A DNA stretch of 64,000 bases from Microbacterium schleiferi (GCF_015565955.1 NZ_CP064760.1:1488001-1552000); one strand, 5' to 3'. Positions 36,785 to 46,713 are shown, counted from the stretch's first letter. Notes: generated by a model from the letters alone, not told the origin. Numbers and translations are program-made.

Positions 36785-37818
36785 GCACCACTCCGCGTCT
36801 CTCGGGACCGTTCCGTGTGGGCGATCGCGTCCAACTCACCGGGCCGAAGAACCGTCTGCACACGATCACCCTCCGCGAAGGTGGGGAACTCCACACGCAC
36901 CACGGGGTGCTGCCCCATTCGACCCTCATCGGGATTCCTGACGGCTCCGTGGTGCGTAACAGCGCCGGGCACGAGTACCTGGCGCTTCGCCCCCTGCTGC
37001 GCGATTTCGTCATGTCGATGCCGCGCGGCGCTGCAATCGTGTACCCCAAGGATGCCGCGCAGATCCTCTCGGAAGCTGACGTGTTCCCGGGCGCGGTTGT
37101 GGTCGAAGCCGGAGTCGGCTCCGGTGCGTTGTCGCTGTGGCTCCTGCGCGCGATCGGCGACGCCGGCCGGCTCGTCTCGTTCGAGCGCCGCCCCGAGTTC
37201 GCCGAGGTGGCGCAGGCGAACGTCGAGACCTTCCTCGGTCACCGTCCGCCCTTCTGGGACGTGCGCGTCGGCGACCTCGCCGCGGACCTCCCGACAGCGG
37301 TCGAACCGGGCTCGGTCGACCGCGTCATCCTCGACATGCTCGCGCCCTGGGAGTGCATCGATGCCGTCGCCGAGGCTCTCACGCCCGGGGGAGTCGTGCT
37401 GTGCTACATCGCGACGGCCACCCAACTCAGCCGCGTGGCCGAGTACATCCGCAACACCGGCCTGTTCACGGAACCGGACGCCAACGAGACGATGGTGCGC
37501 GGCTGGCACGTCGAAGGGCTCGCCGTACGCCCCGACCACCGGATGATCGCCCACACCGGCTTCCTGCTGTGGGCGCGACGCCTCGCTCCCGGAGCTGTTG
37601 CGCCCGAGCAGAAGCGCCGCGCTTCCAAGTCGAGCTACGGCGACGAGGACGTCGAACTGTGGACACCCGGCGCCGTCGGTGACCGCCAGATCACCGACAA
37701 GAACCTCCGCAAGCGCGTTCGCGAAGCGCAGCGCGCAGCCGAGGGCGCGCGCCACGCGGCCAGCGATGCGGGCTCGTCTGCGGGCGACGATCCCGCTGAC
37801 CTCGACCGCCTAGACTGA
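36781..37818 (+). CDS. trmI: tRNA (adenine-N1)-methyltransferase (m1A58)
   Basis: AdoMet-dependent enzyme that methylates A58 in the tRNA T-loop. The 345-residue protein has an N-terminal beta-rich domain, the AdoMet motif VVEAGVGSGALSLWLLRA (about residue 103), FERRPEFA (motif II), and DRVILDMLAPWEC with the catalytic-site Asp. A Lys/Arg/Ala-rich tail of about 45 residues follows. Start ATG 36781 overlaps the HAD gene. In proteasome-bearing actinobacteria trmI is followed by mpa; here an FKBP lipoprotein gene starts 4 bp later. Confidence 0.93.
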   Translation: MSTTPRLSGPFRVGDRVQLTGPKNRLHTITLREGGELHTHHGVLPHSTLIGIPDGSVVRNSAGHEYLALRPLLRDFVMSMPRGAAIVYPKDAAQILSEADVFPGAVVVEAGVGSGALSLWLLRAIGDAGRLVSFERRPEFAEVAQANVETFLGHRPPFWDVRVGDLAADLPTAVEPGSVDRVILDMLAPWECIDAVAEALTPGGVVLCYIATATQLSRVAEYIRNTGLFTEPDANETMVRGWHVEGLAVRPDHRMIAHTGFLLWARRLAPGAVAPEQKRRASKSSYGDEDVELWTPGAVGDRQITDKNLRKRVREAQRAAEGARHAASDAGSSAGDDPADLDRLD

Positions 37819-37822
37819 TCCG

Positions 37823-38785
37823 GTGCGAAAGACACCCGCCTTCCTCGCGACCCTTGGCCTGACCGCTGCGGCACTCGCCGGCTGCTCGACGACCCCGTCT
37901 GACGGGTGTGTGCGCGTTACCGACACCGACACCTCCGTCACGGATCTCGTGACCGTCACGGGAGAGTTCGGCGAGGTTCCTGATGTCGAGCTGTACACGC
38001 CGTTCCGGGTGGATGAGCTCGCATGGACCGACCTCTCGGAGGGCGAGGGCACCGCGATCACGACCCCCGACCAGATGGTTGTTCTCGACATGGTGGTCCT
38101 GAACGGTCAGACGGGGGAGACCGCCGTTGCCACCTCGTACGATGTCACGCTTTCGAGCGTCTTCTCGATGTCGCGGTGGATCGATACTCTCCCGGGCCTG
38201 GAGCAGTCGCTCCAGTGCGCGCAGGAGGGTGACCGCGTCGTCGTCGCTCTTCCCCCGGATGCCATCAACCCGGCAGCCGCGACGCAGATCGGCCTCGAGG
38301 CGGACGGCTCCGCCGTGGCGGTCGTCGATGTGCGCAAGGTCTACCTGCCGAAAGCGACCGGGGCAGACCAGTTCACCGACAGCAACGGCTTGCCATCGGT
38401 TGTTCGGGCACCGAACGGGCGGCCCGGGGTGATCATCCCGGATGCCCCGGCACCGACCGAGCTCTCGATCCAGACGATCAAGAAGGGTGACGGCGAGGTC
38501 GTCACCGGAGACCGTCCGGTTCGCGCCAACTACACCGGTCTGCTGTGGGATACGCGTGAGGTCTTCGATACCAGCTGGGATGCCGAACCGGTGTCGTTCG
38601 ATCTGAACGCCGTGGTCCCGGGCTTCGCAGCCGCTCTCGAGGGGCAGACCGTCGGATCCCAGGTTCTGGTCGTCGTTCCTCCCGACCAGGGGTATGGCGA
38701 CGCCGATCAGGGCGCGATTCCTGGCGGGTCGACGCTCGTCTTCGTCATCGACATCCTGGGTCTCGATCCCGAACCGTCCTCGTAG
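37823..38785 (+). CDS. FKBP-type peptidyl-prolyl isomerase lipoprotein
   Basis: Membrane-anchored lipoprotein of 320 residues: signal peptide with lipobox LAGC (Cys21), a central acidic region, and a C-terminal FKBP domain (about residues 220-318; VRANYTGLLWDTREVFDTSW and VPPDQGYGDADQGAIPGGSTLVF parts) that should catalyse proline cis-trans isomerisation on the outer face of the membrane. A TAGACT box at 37811-37816 ends 6 nt before GTG 37823, so it has its own leaderless promoter although it lies 4 bp after trmI. FKBP genes are often next to pafBC in actinobacteria. Confidence 0.9.
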   Translation: MRKTPAFLATLGLTAAALAGCSTTPSDGCVRVTDTDTSVTDLVTVTGEFGEVPDVELYTPFRVDELAWTDLSEGEGTAITTPDQMVVLDMVVLNGQTGETAVATSYDVTLSSVFSMSRWIDTLPGLEQSLQCAQEGDRVVVALPPDAINPAAATQIGLEADGSAVAVVDVRKVYLPKATGADQFTDSNGLPSVVRAPNGRPGVIIPDAPAPTELSIQTIKKGDGEVVTGDRPVRANYTGLLWDTREVFDTSWDAEPVSFDLNAVVPGFAAALEGQTVGSQVLVVVPPDQGYGDADQGAIPGGSTLVFVIDILGLDPEPSS

Positions 38786-38839
38786 CGGAATCGCCCGCGC
38801 AAGAGGAGCTGCCGCGTCTCACGCACCTAGGATGAGGGC

Positions 38840-39838
38840 GTGCCCTCGAAGACCACTGTGCGCATTCCGCCCGAGGAACGGTTGGTGAACCTCGTGGTCG
38901 CCCTGATGGCAACGGAACAGGGACTGACGAAGGACACGATCCTGTCGTCGGTGTCCGGATACCGGGAGCAGTCTGAGGCCGGCACGTCGAAAGACGCGCT
39001 CGAGAAGATGTTCGAGCGCGACAAAGAGAGCCTGCGTGGTCTGGGCGTTCCCATTGAGACGATCGGCGACCGCGCTGATCCGGACGACCTGCGCCAAGCG
39101 CGTTACCGTGTCCCGACCGCCGAGTACGAGCTGCCCGCAGACATCGAGTTCACGCCTGCCGAACTGGCACTGCTGAACCTCGCCGGCGGCGTGTGGAGCG
39201 AGAGCTCGCTGTCGGCGGATGCTCGTAGCGGGCTGCGCAAGATCCGCGCGCTGGGAATCCCCGTCGAGGACCCGATCCTGGGATACTCTCCCCGGATCAG
39301 CCTGCGCGAGCCGTCGTTTGCGCCCCTGCAGCGAGCCATCGAGGACTCGCGGATCGTGAGTTTCCGCTATATGCGGCCGGGAAGTGCGGCGCCACGCGTG
39401 CGGCGGCTGCAGCCGCTCGCGCTCGTCGAGTTCGAGGCACGCTGGCACGTGTACGGCCTCGACCTGGACCTCGATGCGCCGCGCACTTTTCTCCTGACCC
39501 GCATCGTGGACGACGTTGTCACCACGCGCTCTGTCGGCGATCCCGCGTTGCGTGAGGGAGCCGGTGAGCGCGCCCTGGATGGGCTTCGTGCCCTCGCCGC
39601 ACGCCAGCGCGCCCTGGTCGAGATCGACCCGGGGACGGAAGCCTGGCTACGTCTGTCTCGACGCGCAGAGCCCGCGCCCCAGGGTTACTGGGTTCCCTAC
39701 GTCGATGTTCACGTGTTCGCCGATGAGTTGGCGTCCTACGGTCCCGAAGTCCGGGTCGTGGAGCCCGACGAGGTCAAGACCGAGGTGATCCGGCGGCTGG
39801 AAGCCGCCCGTGACGCGCACAGCGGAGAAGCGCAGTGA
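38840..39838 (+). CDS. pafB: WYL-domain transcription regulator PafB
   Basis: One half of the PafBC regulator that controls the LexA-independent DNA-damage response in actinobacteria. The 332-residue protein has an N-terminal winged helix (PEERLVNLVVALMATEQGLT) and a WYL domain (RIVSFRYMRPG and the RRLQPLALVEFEARWHVYGLD strand region). TAGGAT at 38828-38833 ends 6 nt before GTG 38840. Its stop overlaps the pafC start by 4 nt. PafB does not need the proteasome to act as regulator, which fits its survival here without Pup-proteasome genes. Confidence 0.93.
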   Translation: MPSKTTVRIPPEERLVNLVVALMATEQGLTKDTILSSVSGYREQSEAGTSKDALEKMFERDKESLRGLGVPIETIGDRADPDDLRQARYRVPTAEYELPADIEFTPAELALLNLAGGVWSESSLSADARSGLRKIRALGIPVEDPILGYSPRISLREPSFAPLQRAIEDSRIVSFRYMRPGSAAPRVRRLQPLALVEFEARWHVYGLDLDLDAPRTFLLTRIVDDVVTTRSVGDPALREGAGERALDGLRALAARQRALVEIDPGTEAWLRLSRRAEPAPQGYWVPYVDVHVFADELASYGPEVRVVEPDEVKTEVIRRLEAARDAHSGEAQ

Positions 39839-40812
39839 GTGGTTCGTCTGTGGCAACCGACCGCGCGGCGCTGCTCCTCCAGCTCGTTCCGTACCTCATC
39901 TCCAAGGGTGAGGTCTCGGTTGCCGAGGCTGCCGACGAGTTCGATGTCACACCCGCGCAGATGCGCACCATGGTGCGAGGTCTCACGGTCATCGGTCTGC
40001 CGGGGGATTCGGGGTACTGGCAGATGGCGAATGAGCTGTTCGACATCGACTGGGATCTGCTCGACGAACGCGACCTCATCGCCATCACGAACTCGGTGGG
40101 TCTCGAGCGCGCGCCTCGGCTCACGGCCCGGGAAGCAGCGGCGCTGCTGGCCGGACTGCAACTTGCCGCCACGATTCCCGGTGTCGGAGATTCGCAGTTG
40201 TACGCCGATCTTCTGGCCAAGCTCGCCCGCGGCGCCTCACGCGCTCCCGCGGCCGTCGTCGTCGCCTCCGAACCGGTCGATGCGGTTCGGCGTCTTGTGG
40301 CGGATGCCCTCGCTCGGCGTGTCGCGGTGAGCTTCACCTACAAGACGCCCGAAGGATCCCCGACCACGCGTACCGTCGACCCGGTCAAGGTCCTCATCGC
40401 TCAGGGGCAGTGGTACCTGCAGGGCTGGTGCCATCTGCGCGAGGCAATGCGGACGTTCCATCTGGATCGCGTGAGCGAGCTTGCCTTGACCGATATCCCC
40501 ATCACGCACGGACAGGAAGTGGTGCCCGGCTGGTTCGCCGATACGGGTGATCACGCGGCCGACGAGGTCATCGTGACGCTCGCATTCCCGGCATCCGTCG
40601 CCCCGCTCCTCGGCGACTACCTCGACCGCGCAACAGTCACGACGTCGGCGGGCGTGACCACGGCGCGGATGCGGGTGGCCGATGAAGTGAGCCTGCGCCG
40701 GTTGGCGGCGCGGCGCGGGGGAGAGGTGCGCATCGTCGCTCCCCTCGGCGCGCGTGAGGCAGCGCGGGAATGGGCTGAGGCAGGCCTCGCGCAGTACCCC
40801 GAACGCGGGTAG
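39835..40812 (+). CDS. pafC: WYL-domain transcription regulator PafC
   Basis: Second subunit of the PafBC DNA-damage regulator, 325 residues. It has an N-terminal helix-turn-helix domain (VSVAEAADEFDVTPAQMRTMV), a WYL domain (VAVSFTYKTPEGS and VLIAQGQWYLQGWCH) and a WCX-type C-terminal region. GTG 39835 overlaps the pafB stop, so the pair is translated together, consistent with a heterodimer. tatA follows after 100 bp with its own promoter. Confidence 0.92.
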   Translation: MSGSSVATDRAALLLQLVPYLISKGEVSVAEAADEFDVTPAQMRTMVRGLTVIGLPGDSGYWQMANELFDIDWDLLDERDLIAITNSVGLERAPRLTAREAAALLAGLQLAATIPGVGDSQLYADLLAKLARGASRAPAAVVVASEPVDAVRRLVADALARRVAVSFTYKTPEGSPTTRTVDPVKVLIAQGQWYLQGWCHLREAMRTFHLDRVSELALTDIPITHGQEVVPGWFADTGDHAADEVIVTLAFPASVAPLLGDYLDRATVTTSAGVTTARMRVADEVSLRRLAARRGGEVRIVAPLGAREAAREWAEAGLAQYPERG

Positions 40813-40877
40813 CCGGAGCAGATCAGAGACTTTGTCGGTTCTCAGGCGGGGTTTCGGGACCGCCGCGCGGTGCCGGG

Positions 40878-40883
40878 GTAGAC
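40878..40883 (+). promoter_or_regulatory. Likely -10 box of tatA
   Basis: TAGACT 29 nt before the tatA ATG, leaving a short leader that holds a GAGGAG ribosome site; unlike its neighbours this gene is therefore not leaderless. Confidence 0.45.
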
Positions 40884-40912
40884 TGCAGGCACCGCAATCG
40901 TGAGGAGACCCC

Positions 40913-41182
40913 ATGGGGAACGCATTCGGGTGGCCGCACCTGCTGATCATTCTCGCGGTGATCCTGCTGCTGTTCGGCGCGGCGAAGCTGCCCGCACTGG
41001 CAAAGAGCCTCGGCCAGTCCGCCCGTGTCTTCAAGGGCGAGATGAAGGCCATGAAGGACGACGACTCCAAGGATGCCGCGAAGCCCGATGTCGCCGCGTC
41101 CGAAGCCGCCGACTCTTCGTCGACGGATTCTGCCGGCTCATCGCAGGCCGCGTCGTCCAGCGGCCGAGATTCCACAGCCTGA
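40913..41182 (+). CDS. tatA: Sec-independent translocase protein TatA
   Basis: Pore-forming subunit of the twin-arginine export system. The 89-residue protein has a single membrane helix (residues 8-24), the [15 protein letters not shown] hinge and amphipathic helix typical of TatA/E, then a Ser/Asp/Ala-rich soluble tail. GAGGAG lies 9 nt before ATG 40913. tatC follows 9 bp downstream; a tatB gene is not in this window. Confidence 0.94.
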   Translation: MGNAFGWPHLLIILAVILLLFGAAKLPALAKSLGQSARVFKGEMKAMKDDDSKDAAKPDVAASEAADSSSTDSAGSSQAASSSGRDSTA

Positions 41183-41191
41183 CCCGTCCGC

Positions 41192-42013
41192 GTGGCGACC
41201 AGTTCCCTGCCGGAGGTAGGAGAGCCCAACCGGCCGCGCCGTGACCGGAGGATGTCTCTCGGGCAACATCTGATCGAGTTGCGCAAGCGGCTCATGATCT
41301 CGGCGATCGCCCTTGTCGTCGGCATGGTGGTTGCGTTCTTCATAACGGATGCTGTGATCCAGCTTCTTACCATCCCGATCAACGCGATCGCGATGGAGCG
41401 AGGCGACGAATCCGACGTGCAGCTGATGTTTACGACGGTGACCAGTGCCTTCGACCTTCGTATTCGGATCGCGTTCGCCATCGGTCTTCTGATCTCTGCG
41501 CCAATCTGGCTGTGGCAGATATGGGCCTTCATCATGCCCGGCCTGACGCGCAAGGAAGTCGGCTACACCGCAGCCTTTGTCGGAGCAGCTGTTCCCTTGT
41601 TCTTTGCCGGCGCATCCGTCGGCTGGATCGTGATGCCGCACATCGTCGAGATCATGTCAACGTTCGCGCCAAACGGTACGGCGCTTTTCTATCAAGCTGA
41701 CTACTACTACGACTTCGTCTTCAAACTCATGCTTGTTGTCGGTGTCTCGTTCGTCTTGCCCGTCTTCCTGGTCGCACTGAACGTCGCGGGAGTCATCTCG
41801 GGCCGGGGCATCCTCAAGGGGTGGCGGGTGGCCGTGCTCGTGGCAACCCTGTTCGCCGCGGTGGCCACGCCCGCCGCTGATGCCGTTTCGATGTTGATGC
41901 TGGCAGGCATCCTCGTGGTGCTGTTCTTCGCGGCAGCGGGCGTCTCGCTGCTGTTCGACCGGCGCCGATCCAAGCGCGAATCAGCCCTGCTGCCGCCCGA
42001 GGCTGCGGGGTGA
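41192..42013 (+). CDS. tatC: Sec-independent translocase protein TatC
   Basis: Six-helix membrane receptor that binds twin-arginine signal peptides. The 273-residue product has the N-terminal MSLGQHLIELRKRL motif with the signal-binding Glu, the FIMPGLTRKE loop between helices 2 and 3, and six membrane segments, followed by a basic RRRSKR tail. Start GTG 41192. Its stop overlaps the helY GTG by 4 nt, joining tatA-tatC-helY in one operon as in other actinobacteria. Confidence 0.95.
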   Translation: MATSSLPEVGEPNRPRRDRRMSLGQHLIELRKRLMISAIALVVGMVVAFFITDAVIQLLTIPINAIAMERGDESDVQLMFTTVTSAFDLRIRIAFAIGLLISAPIWLWQIWAFIMPGLTRKEVGYTAAFVGAAVPLFFAGASVGWIVMPHIVEIMSTFAPNGTALFYQADYYYDFVFKLMLVVGVSFVLPVFLVALNVAGVISGRGILKGWRVAVLVATLFAAVATPAADAVSMLMLAGILVVLFFAAAGVSLLFDRRRSKRESALLPPEAAG

Positions 42014-44505
42014 GCGTTCCGAGCCCCGCGGAGCGATTCGCGCGCGCCGAGGCTGCTCGTGCGTACCCGGTGACGGCGGCCTTCGCCGACGCGCAGCGGT
42101 TCGAGCTCGATCCGTTCCAGATCGCCGGGTGCCATGCCCTCGAATCGGGGCGAAGCGCGCTCGTTGCGGCGCCGACGGGTGCGGGAAAGACCATCGTCGG
42201 AGAGTTTGCGATTCATCTGGCGATGCGGGAACCGTCCGACAAGGCGTTCTACACGACGCCGATGAAGGCGCTGTCGAACCAGAAGTTCCGCGAGCTGGTG
42301 GATGTCTACGGCCCCGACGGGGTGGGACTTCTCACGGGCGACACCAACATCAACGGAAACGCCCGCGTCGTCGTCATGACGACCGAGGTGCTGCGCAACA
42401 TGCTCTACGCAGGGTCGCCGGCGCTGCGGGACCTCCGCTACGTCGTGATGGACGAGGTCCACTACCTTGCCGACCGGTTCCGCGGGGCCGTGTGGGAAGA
42501 GGTGATCATCCACCTGCCCCCGGCGGTGCGCATCGTCTCGCTCTCGGCGACCGTATCGAACGCTGAAGAGTTCGGAGACTGGCTCGACACGGTGCGGGGA
42601 GACACCGATGTCATCGTGTCGGAGACCCGGCCGGTGCCGCTCGAACAACACGTGCTCGTGCGCGGAGATCTGCTGCCGCTCTTCGATGACCGTGCCGGCG
42701 TCGCAACGGCGCAGGTGAATCAAGAACTCATGCGCATCCGCTCGTTCAAGGGCTCGACGTATGAGAACAACCGACGCGTGCAGGCCAGCCGCAGCGCCGC
42801 CATGTCGGGAAGCCGCGCCCGCGATGGCCAGCACCGCCGACCACACCGGGGCGGGCACCGGCCGGTTCGGGCGGCGAACGCGCAACGTATCGAACGGCTC
42901 GACCGCCCCGAGGTCATCGAGTTGCTCGCTCGGTCGAACCTGCTCCCGGCGATCTTCTTCATTTTCAGCCGCGCCGGATGCGACGCTGCCGTGCAGCAGG
43001 TGCGGCGCTCCGGAGCACGGTTCACCTCCCCGGAGGAAAGAGCCGAGATCCGTGCGATCGTCGAAGAGCGTACGCGCACGCTGCTCGAGGAGGATCTGGC
43101 AGTTCTCGGATTCTGGGAGTGGCGTGAGAACCTCGAGCGCGGCGTAGCCGCTCACCACGCCGGGCTGCTTCCCGCCTTCAAAGAGGTCGTCGAGGAGCTG
43201 TACCAGAGAAAGCTCGTCAAGGTCGTGTTCGCGACTGAGACGCTCGCGCTCGGCATCAACATGCCCGCGCGCACCGTCGTGCTGGAGAAGCTCGAGAAGT
43301 TCAACGGTGAGGCTCGGGTGGCGATCACGTCGGGGGAGTACACCCAGCTCACCGGTCGCGCTGGACGGCGGGGGATCGACGTCGAAGGTCATGCTGTCGT
43401 GCAGTGGACCGAGGGACTCGACCCGCAGGCTGTCGCCGCGCTCGCATCCCGTCGCACGTATCCGCTGAACTCCAGCTTTCGGCCCACGTACAACATGGCC
43501 GTCAACCTCATCGACCAGTTCGGCCGGGCTCGGGCGCGAGAGATTCTGGAGTCCTCTTTCGCGCAGTTCCAAGCCGACCGCGCGGTGGTCGGCCTGGCAC
43601 GCCAAGTGAAAGACGCTGAGGAGTCGCTCGCGGGGTATGCGAAGGCGATGAGTTGCGACAAGGGCGACTTCGCCGCGTACTCCGGGATCCGTCGCGAGCT
43701 CAGCGACCTCGAGAAGCTCAACCGCAAGGACGCGAATGCCTCTCGGCAGACAAGGGACAAGCGGCAGCGCCAGATCAGCGAGCTGCGACGACGGATGCAG
43801 CGGCATCCGTGTCACCAGTGCCCGGACCGCGAGCACCACGCCCGGTGGGCGGAACGGTACTGGAAGCTCAACCGCACCGTCTCGCGGCTTCGCGGCCAGA
43901 TCGATGCGCGGACGGGAACTGTCGCGCGCGTGTTCGACCGCATCGTCGATGTACTGGCGACCCTCGACTACGTGCGCGTCGAGCCGGACGAGACGGCAAC
44001 ACTCACGCCCGCTGGTCGCACGATGCGTCGGATCTACGGGGAGCGGGATCTGCTCGTTGCCGAGTCACTTCGCCTCGGACTGTGGGAATCCCTGGACGCG
44101 CCGTCACTCGCCGCGTTGGCGTGTGCGCTGGTGTACGAACCGCGCCGCGACGAAGCGGGCGCGGGGGAGCGGGCGCTGCCCCGTGGCGCCTTCCGGGAGG
44201 CACTCGCGCAGACTCTCGATTTGTGGCAGCGTCTGGACGATCTCGAACAGGACTCCCGCCTGCCCGGATCGGAGCCGCCCGCTGCGGGCCTGTCGCTTGC
44301 AATGCACCAATGGGCGAAGGGGATGCCACTCGACCGCGTCCTGCGCGAGGCTGACATGGCAGCCGGCGACTTCGTGCGATGGGCCAAGCAGACGATTGAC
44401 CTTCTCGATCAGATGTCGCTGGTCGCCGAGCCGAGTCTTGCCACTGTCGCGCGGCGCGCGCTCGATGGCGTTCGTCGCGGCATCGTGGCGTATTCCTCGG
44501 TGTGA
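42010..44505 (+). CDS. helY: Ski2/Mtr4-like DEAD/DEAH-box RNA helicase (HelY)
   Basis: Large SF2 helicase of 831 residues related to eukaryotic Ski2/Mtr4. Motif I is APTGAGKTIVGEF, motif II is VMDEVHYL, motif III SATVSNAEEFGDW, motif VI QLTGRAGRRGID, followed by a helical Ski2-type C-terminal region with a basic CHQCPDREHHARW insert (about residues 600-640). GTG 42010 overlaps tatC. It is likely an RNA helicase in RNA turnover. The conserved tatC-helY linkage is known but unexplained. Confidence 0.92.
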   Translation: MSVPSPAERFARAEAARAYPVTAAFADAQRFELDPFQIAGCHALESGRSALVAAPTGAGKTIVGEFAIHLAMREPSDKAFYTTPMKALSNQKFRELVDVYGPDGVGLLTGDTNINGNARVVVMTTEVLRNMLYAGSPALRDLRYVVMDEVHYLADRFRGAVWEEVIIHLPPAVRIVSLSATVSNAEEFGDWLDTVRGDTDVIVSETRPVPLEQHVLVRGDLLPLFDDRAGVATAQVNQELMRIRSFKGSTYENNRRVQASRSAAMSGSRARDGQHRRPHRGGHRPVRAANAQRIERLDRPEVIELLARSNLLPAIFFIFSRAGCDAAVQQVRRSGARFTSPEERAEIRAIVEERTRTLLEEDLAVLGFWEWRENLERGVAAHHAGLLPAFKEVVEELYQRKLVKVVFATETLALGINMPARTVVLEKLEKFNGEARVAITSGEYTQLTGRAGRRGIDVEGHAVVQWTEGLDPQAVAALASRRTYPLNSSFRPTYNMAVNLIDQFGRARAREILESSFAQFQADRAVVGLARQVKDAEESLAGYAKAMSCDKGDFAAYSGIRRELSDLEKLNRKDANASRQTRDKRQRQISELRRRMQRHPCHQCPDREHHARWAERYWKLNRTVSRLRGQIDARTGTVARVFDRIVDVLATLDYVRVEPDETATLTPAGRTMRRIYGERDLLVAESLRLGLWESLDAPSLAALACALVYEPRRDEAGAGERALPRGAFREALAQTLDLWQRLDDLEQDSRLPGSEPPAAGLSLAMHQWAKGMPLDRVLREADMAAGDFVRWAKQTIDLLDQMSLVAEPSLATVARRALDGVRRGIVAYSSV

Positions 44506-44555
44506 TTGCCGAACCTTCAGCCACGCCATAGCCGTTCGAATCTAGGCTGGATCCC

Positions 44556-46104
44556 ATGCCCGAACCCACGCGCGACGCCGCGCGCCGCGCCACCGGTCCC
44601 CGTGCGCTGCTGCCGTTGTGGGCTGCGGTTCTGGTCGCCGTGGCGGCGGGACTCGTTCTGGATCTCGCCTACCCCTCCGTCGGGTGGTGGCCGCTGGCGT
44701 TCATCGGCGCAGGCCTGTCGCTGGTGACCCTCATCGGTCGGAGCGTCTGGGGCTCGCTGCTGGTCGGTTTCATCTTCGGCATCACGTTCTACCTCGTCCA
44801 CATCATGTGGCTCAACCGGTACCTCGGGGTGATCCCGTGGTTCGCTTTGGCGGGTGCCGCCACGGCCTACGTCACGCTCGGCTCGGTGCTCATCACGCTC
44901 GCCTACCGGTGGATGCCGAAGGCCGTGCCCGGCCGCTGGGCTCAGCTGGTCCTGACGCCACTGCTGATCGCCGGGCTGTGGACCCTTCGGGAACTCGTCA
45001 CCGGGTCCTGGCCCTACACGGGCTTTCCGTGGGCCCGACTGGGCATGAGTCAGTCCGAGAGTCCGCTCTCGCACCTGACGTCGTGGATCGGCGTCAGCGG
45101 TTTGTCATTCCTCATGGTCGCGTTCACGGCGGGGGTCATCGAGTGGCTGCGCCTGCGCCAGTGGTCGGATGTTCGCACGGCGATCCCGGTCGCGGCGGTC
45201 GGTGTCGTGCTGCTCATCACTCCGCAGTTCCCCACGACGCCCGCCGGCACGATGACGGTCGGGAGCGTGCAGGGCAACGGTCCGTCCGGCTACTTCGATG
45301 CCCGGAAGCCGAATGACATCCTGAACGCGCAGCTGTCGGCATCCACGGAGCTCTTCGGCCAGGACATGGATGTGCTGCTGTGGCCCGAGGGGGCATCGAT
45401 TCGGATCCGCTCACGAACGAGACGACGGCGGCAGTGCTCGACGGTCTGTCGGAGACGGTGGATGCTCCGCTCCTCGTGAACGCCGCAACAACACGGGGCG
45501 ACCTCACCTACAACACCTCGATGCTGTGGGAAGCGGGGAGGGCGCCGTGCAGTATCACGACAAGACGAACCCGGTTCCCTTCGGGGAGTACGTTCCGGAT
45601 CGGTGGTTCTACGCGATGATCGTGCCGGACCTGGTCGGGCTGATCGGTCGCGAGTACACGCAGGGGTCCAACCCTCCGTATGTCGACATCGACGGCGTCG
45701 GGGTGGGGCTCGCGATCTGCTTCGACGTCATCTACGACGATGTGATCCACGAGGGCGCGCGCGAGGGCGCCGAGGTGTACATGTTCCAGACGAACAACGC
45801 GGACTTCCGGAACACCGACGAGAACCTCCAGCAACTCGCCTTCGCCCGGATGCGCGCGATCGAGACCGGTCGCTCGGTGGTCAACATCTCCACGGTCGGG
45901 ACCAGCCAGGTCATCGCCCCCGACGGCGCAACCATCGACTCCCTCCCGGCTGATGAGGCCGGCGCGATGCTCACGGAGGTTCCGCTTCGCACCGGGCTCA
46001 CGCCCAGCGTCGTGATCGGCGGATCACTCGGGATGACGATCGCGATACTCAGTATCGTCGGTCTGATCGCGAGCGGCGTCATCGCGGGTCGCCGGCGGAC
46101 ATGA
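44556..46104 (+). pseudogene. lnt: Apolipoprotein N-acyltransferase, reading frame broken twice
   Basis: Membrane enzyme that adds the third acyl chain to lipoproteins. Six or so membrane helices (residues 20-225) precede a nitrilase domain and a last helix. The catalytic triad is spread over three frames: Glu in WPEG (frame 1, about 45385), Lys in YHDKTNPVPFGEY (frame 3) and Cys in AICFDVIYDDV (frame 3). Between them is LLVNAATTRGDLTYN in frame 2. One G added to the runs at 45389-45393 and 45535-45538 gives one 516-residue enzyme. ATG 44556 lies 7 nt after a TAGGCT box. Most likely an intact gene with two base-call errors; the FKBP lipoprotein in this window is a possible substrate. Confidence 0.87.
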
Positions 46105-46141
46105 GAACGGGACCGACCCGTGATCGGATCGGTCCCGTTCT
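46104..46141. terminator. Bidirectional terminator between lnt and rbpA
   Basis: Perfect 13-bp stem: agaacgggaccga (46104-46116) and its complement (46129-46141) around a 12-nt loop, placed at the stop of lnt and before the end of convergent rbpA. Confidence 0.82.
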
Positions 46142-46177
46142 GCCCGCCACGGCGATGAGCTCGCCGGAGCGAAGGCG

Positions 46178-46558
46178 TTATGCGCTCAGCTTGTCGACCG
46201 CAGCATCGCCAGCGCCGCGGCGCGAGCGGACGAACGCGAGGCGCTCTTCGAGAAGCTCCTCGAGCTCGGGGATCGTGCGACGCTCAAGAAGCATGTCCCA
46301 GTGCGATCGGGGTGCCTTGACGTCGCCGTGGTCGACAGTGACGGTCTCGCCGTCGACGCGCAGCAGGGCCTCGGCGCCGCAGGTGCGGCACTCCCAGGTT
46401 TCGGGGACCTCGGCGTCTGCCGCGAAGGTCATGGTGGTGTCACGTCCACAGGACGTACAGGAGTACGTGAATTGTGCTCGCTCATGAAATACGACGCCGT
46501 CCTCGCTCTGTAGGCTGGAGGCGCCGAGTCGCATGCCGCGAAGGCTGCGGTCTGCCAT
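46178..46558 (-). CDS. rbpA: RNA polymerase-binding protein RbpA
   Basis: Actinobacterial transcription factor that binds RNA polymerase and the principal sigma factor and stabilises open complexes. The 126-residue product begins MADRSLRGMRLG (basic linker), has a core with CTSC and CRTC, a possible zinc site as in streptomycete RbpA, and ends with the sigma-interacting region PRSHWDMLLERRTIPELEELL. I start at ATG 46558 with GAGAGGA upstream; the extra upstream codons look non-coding. It is the usual neighbour of lnt in actinobacteria. Confidence 0.95.
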   Translation of the reverse strand: MADRSLRGMRLGASSLQSEDGVVFHERAQFTYSCTSCGRDTTMTFAADAEVPETWECRTCGAEALLRVDGETVTVDHGDVKAPRSHWDMLLERRTIPELEELLEERLAFVRSRRGAGDAAVDKLSA

Positions 46559-46713
46559 TGTGTGGTCCTCTCGTCGCTGTTCAGGTATAACGCTCTCAGC
46601 TGGGCAGATCATCCACGCCGACCCGCAGATGAGAGCATTCTCAGCCGATCTTCAGCGGGGGAGGACGGGCGGCGTGTCGCGCTCGGCCACGGGTACCCCT
46701 CTCGGCCGGCGGG

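Noticed and set aside
41707..43839. 710-codon open frame opposite tatC and helY
   Set aside because: Antisense shadow of two well-supported genes.
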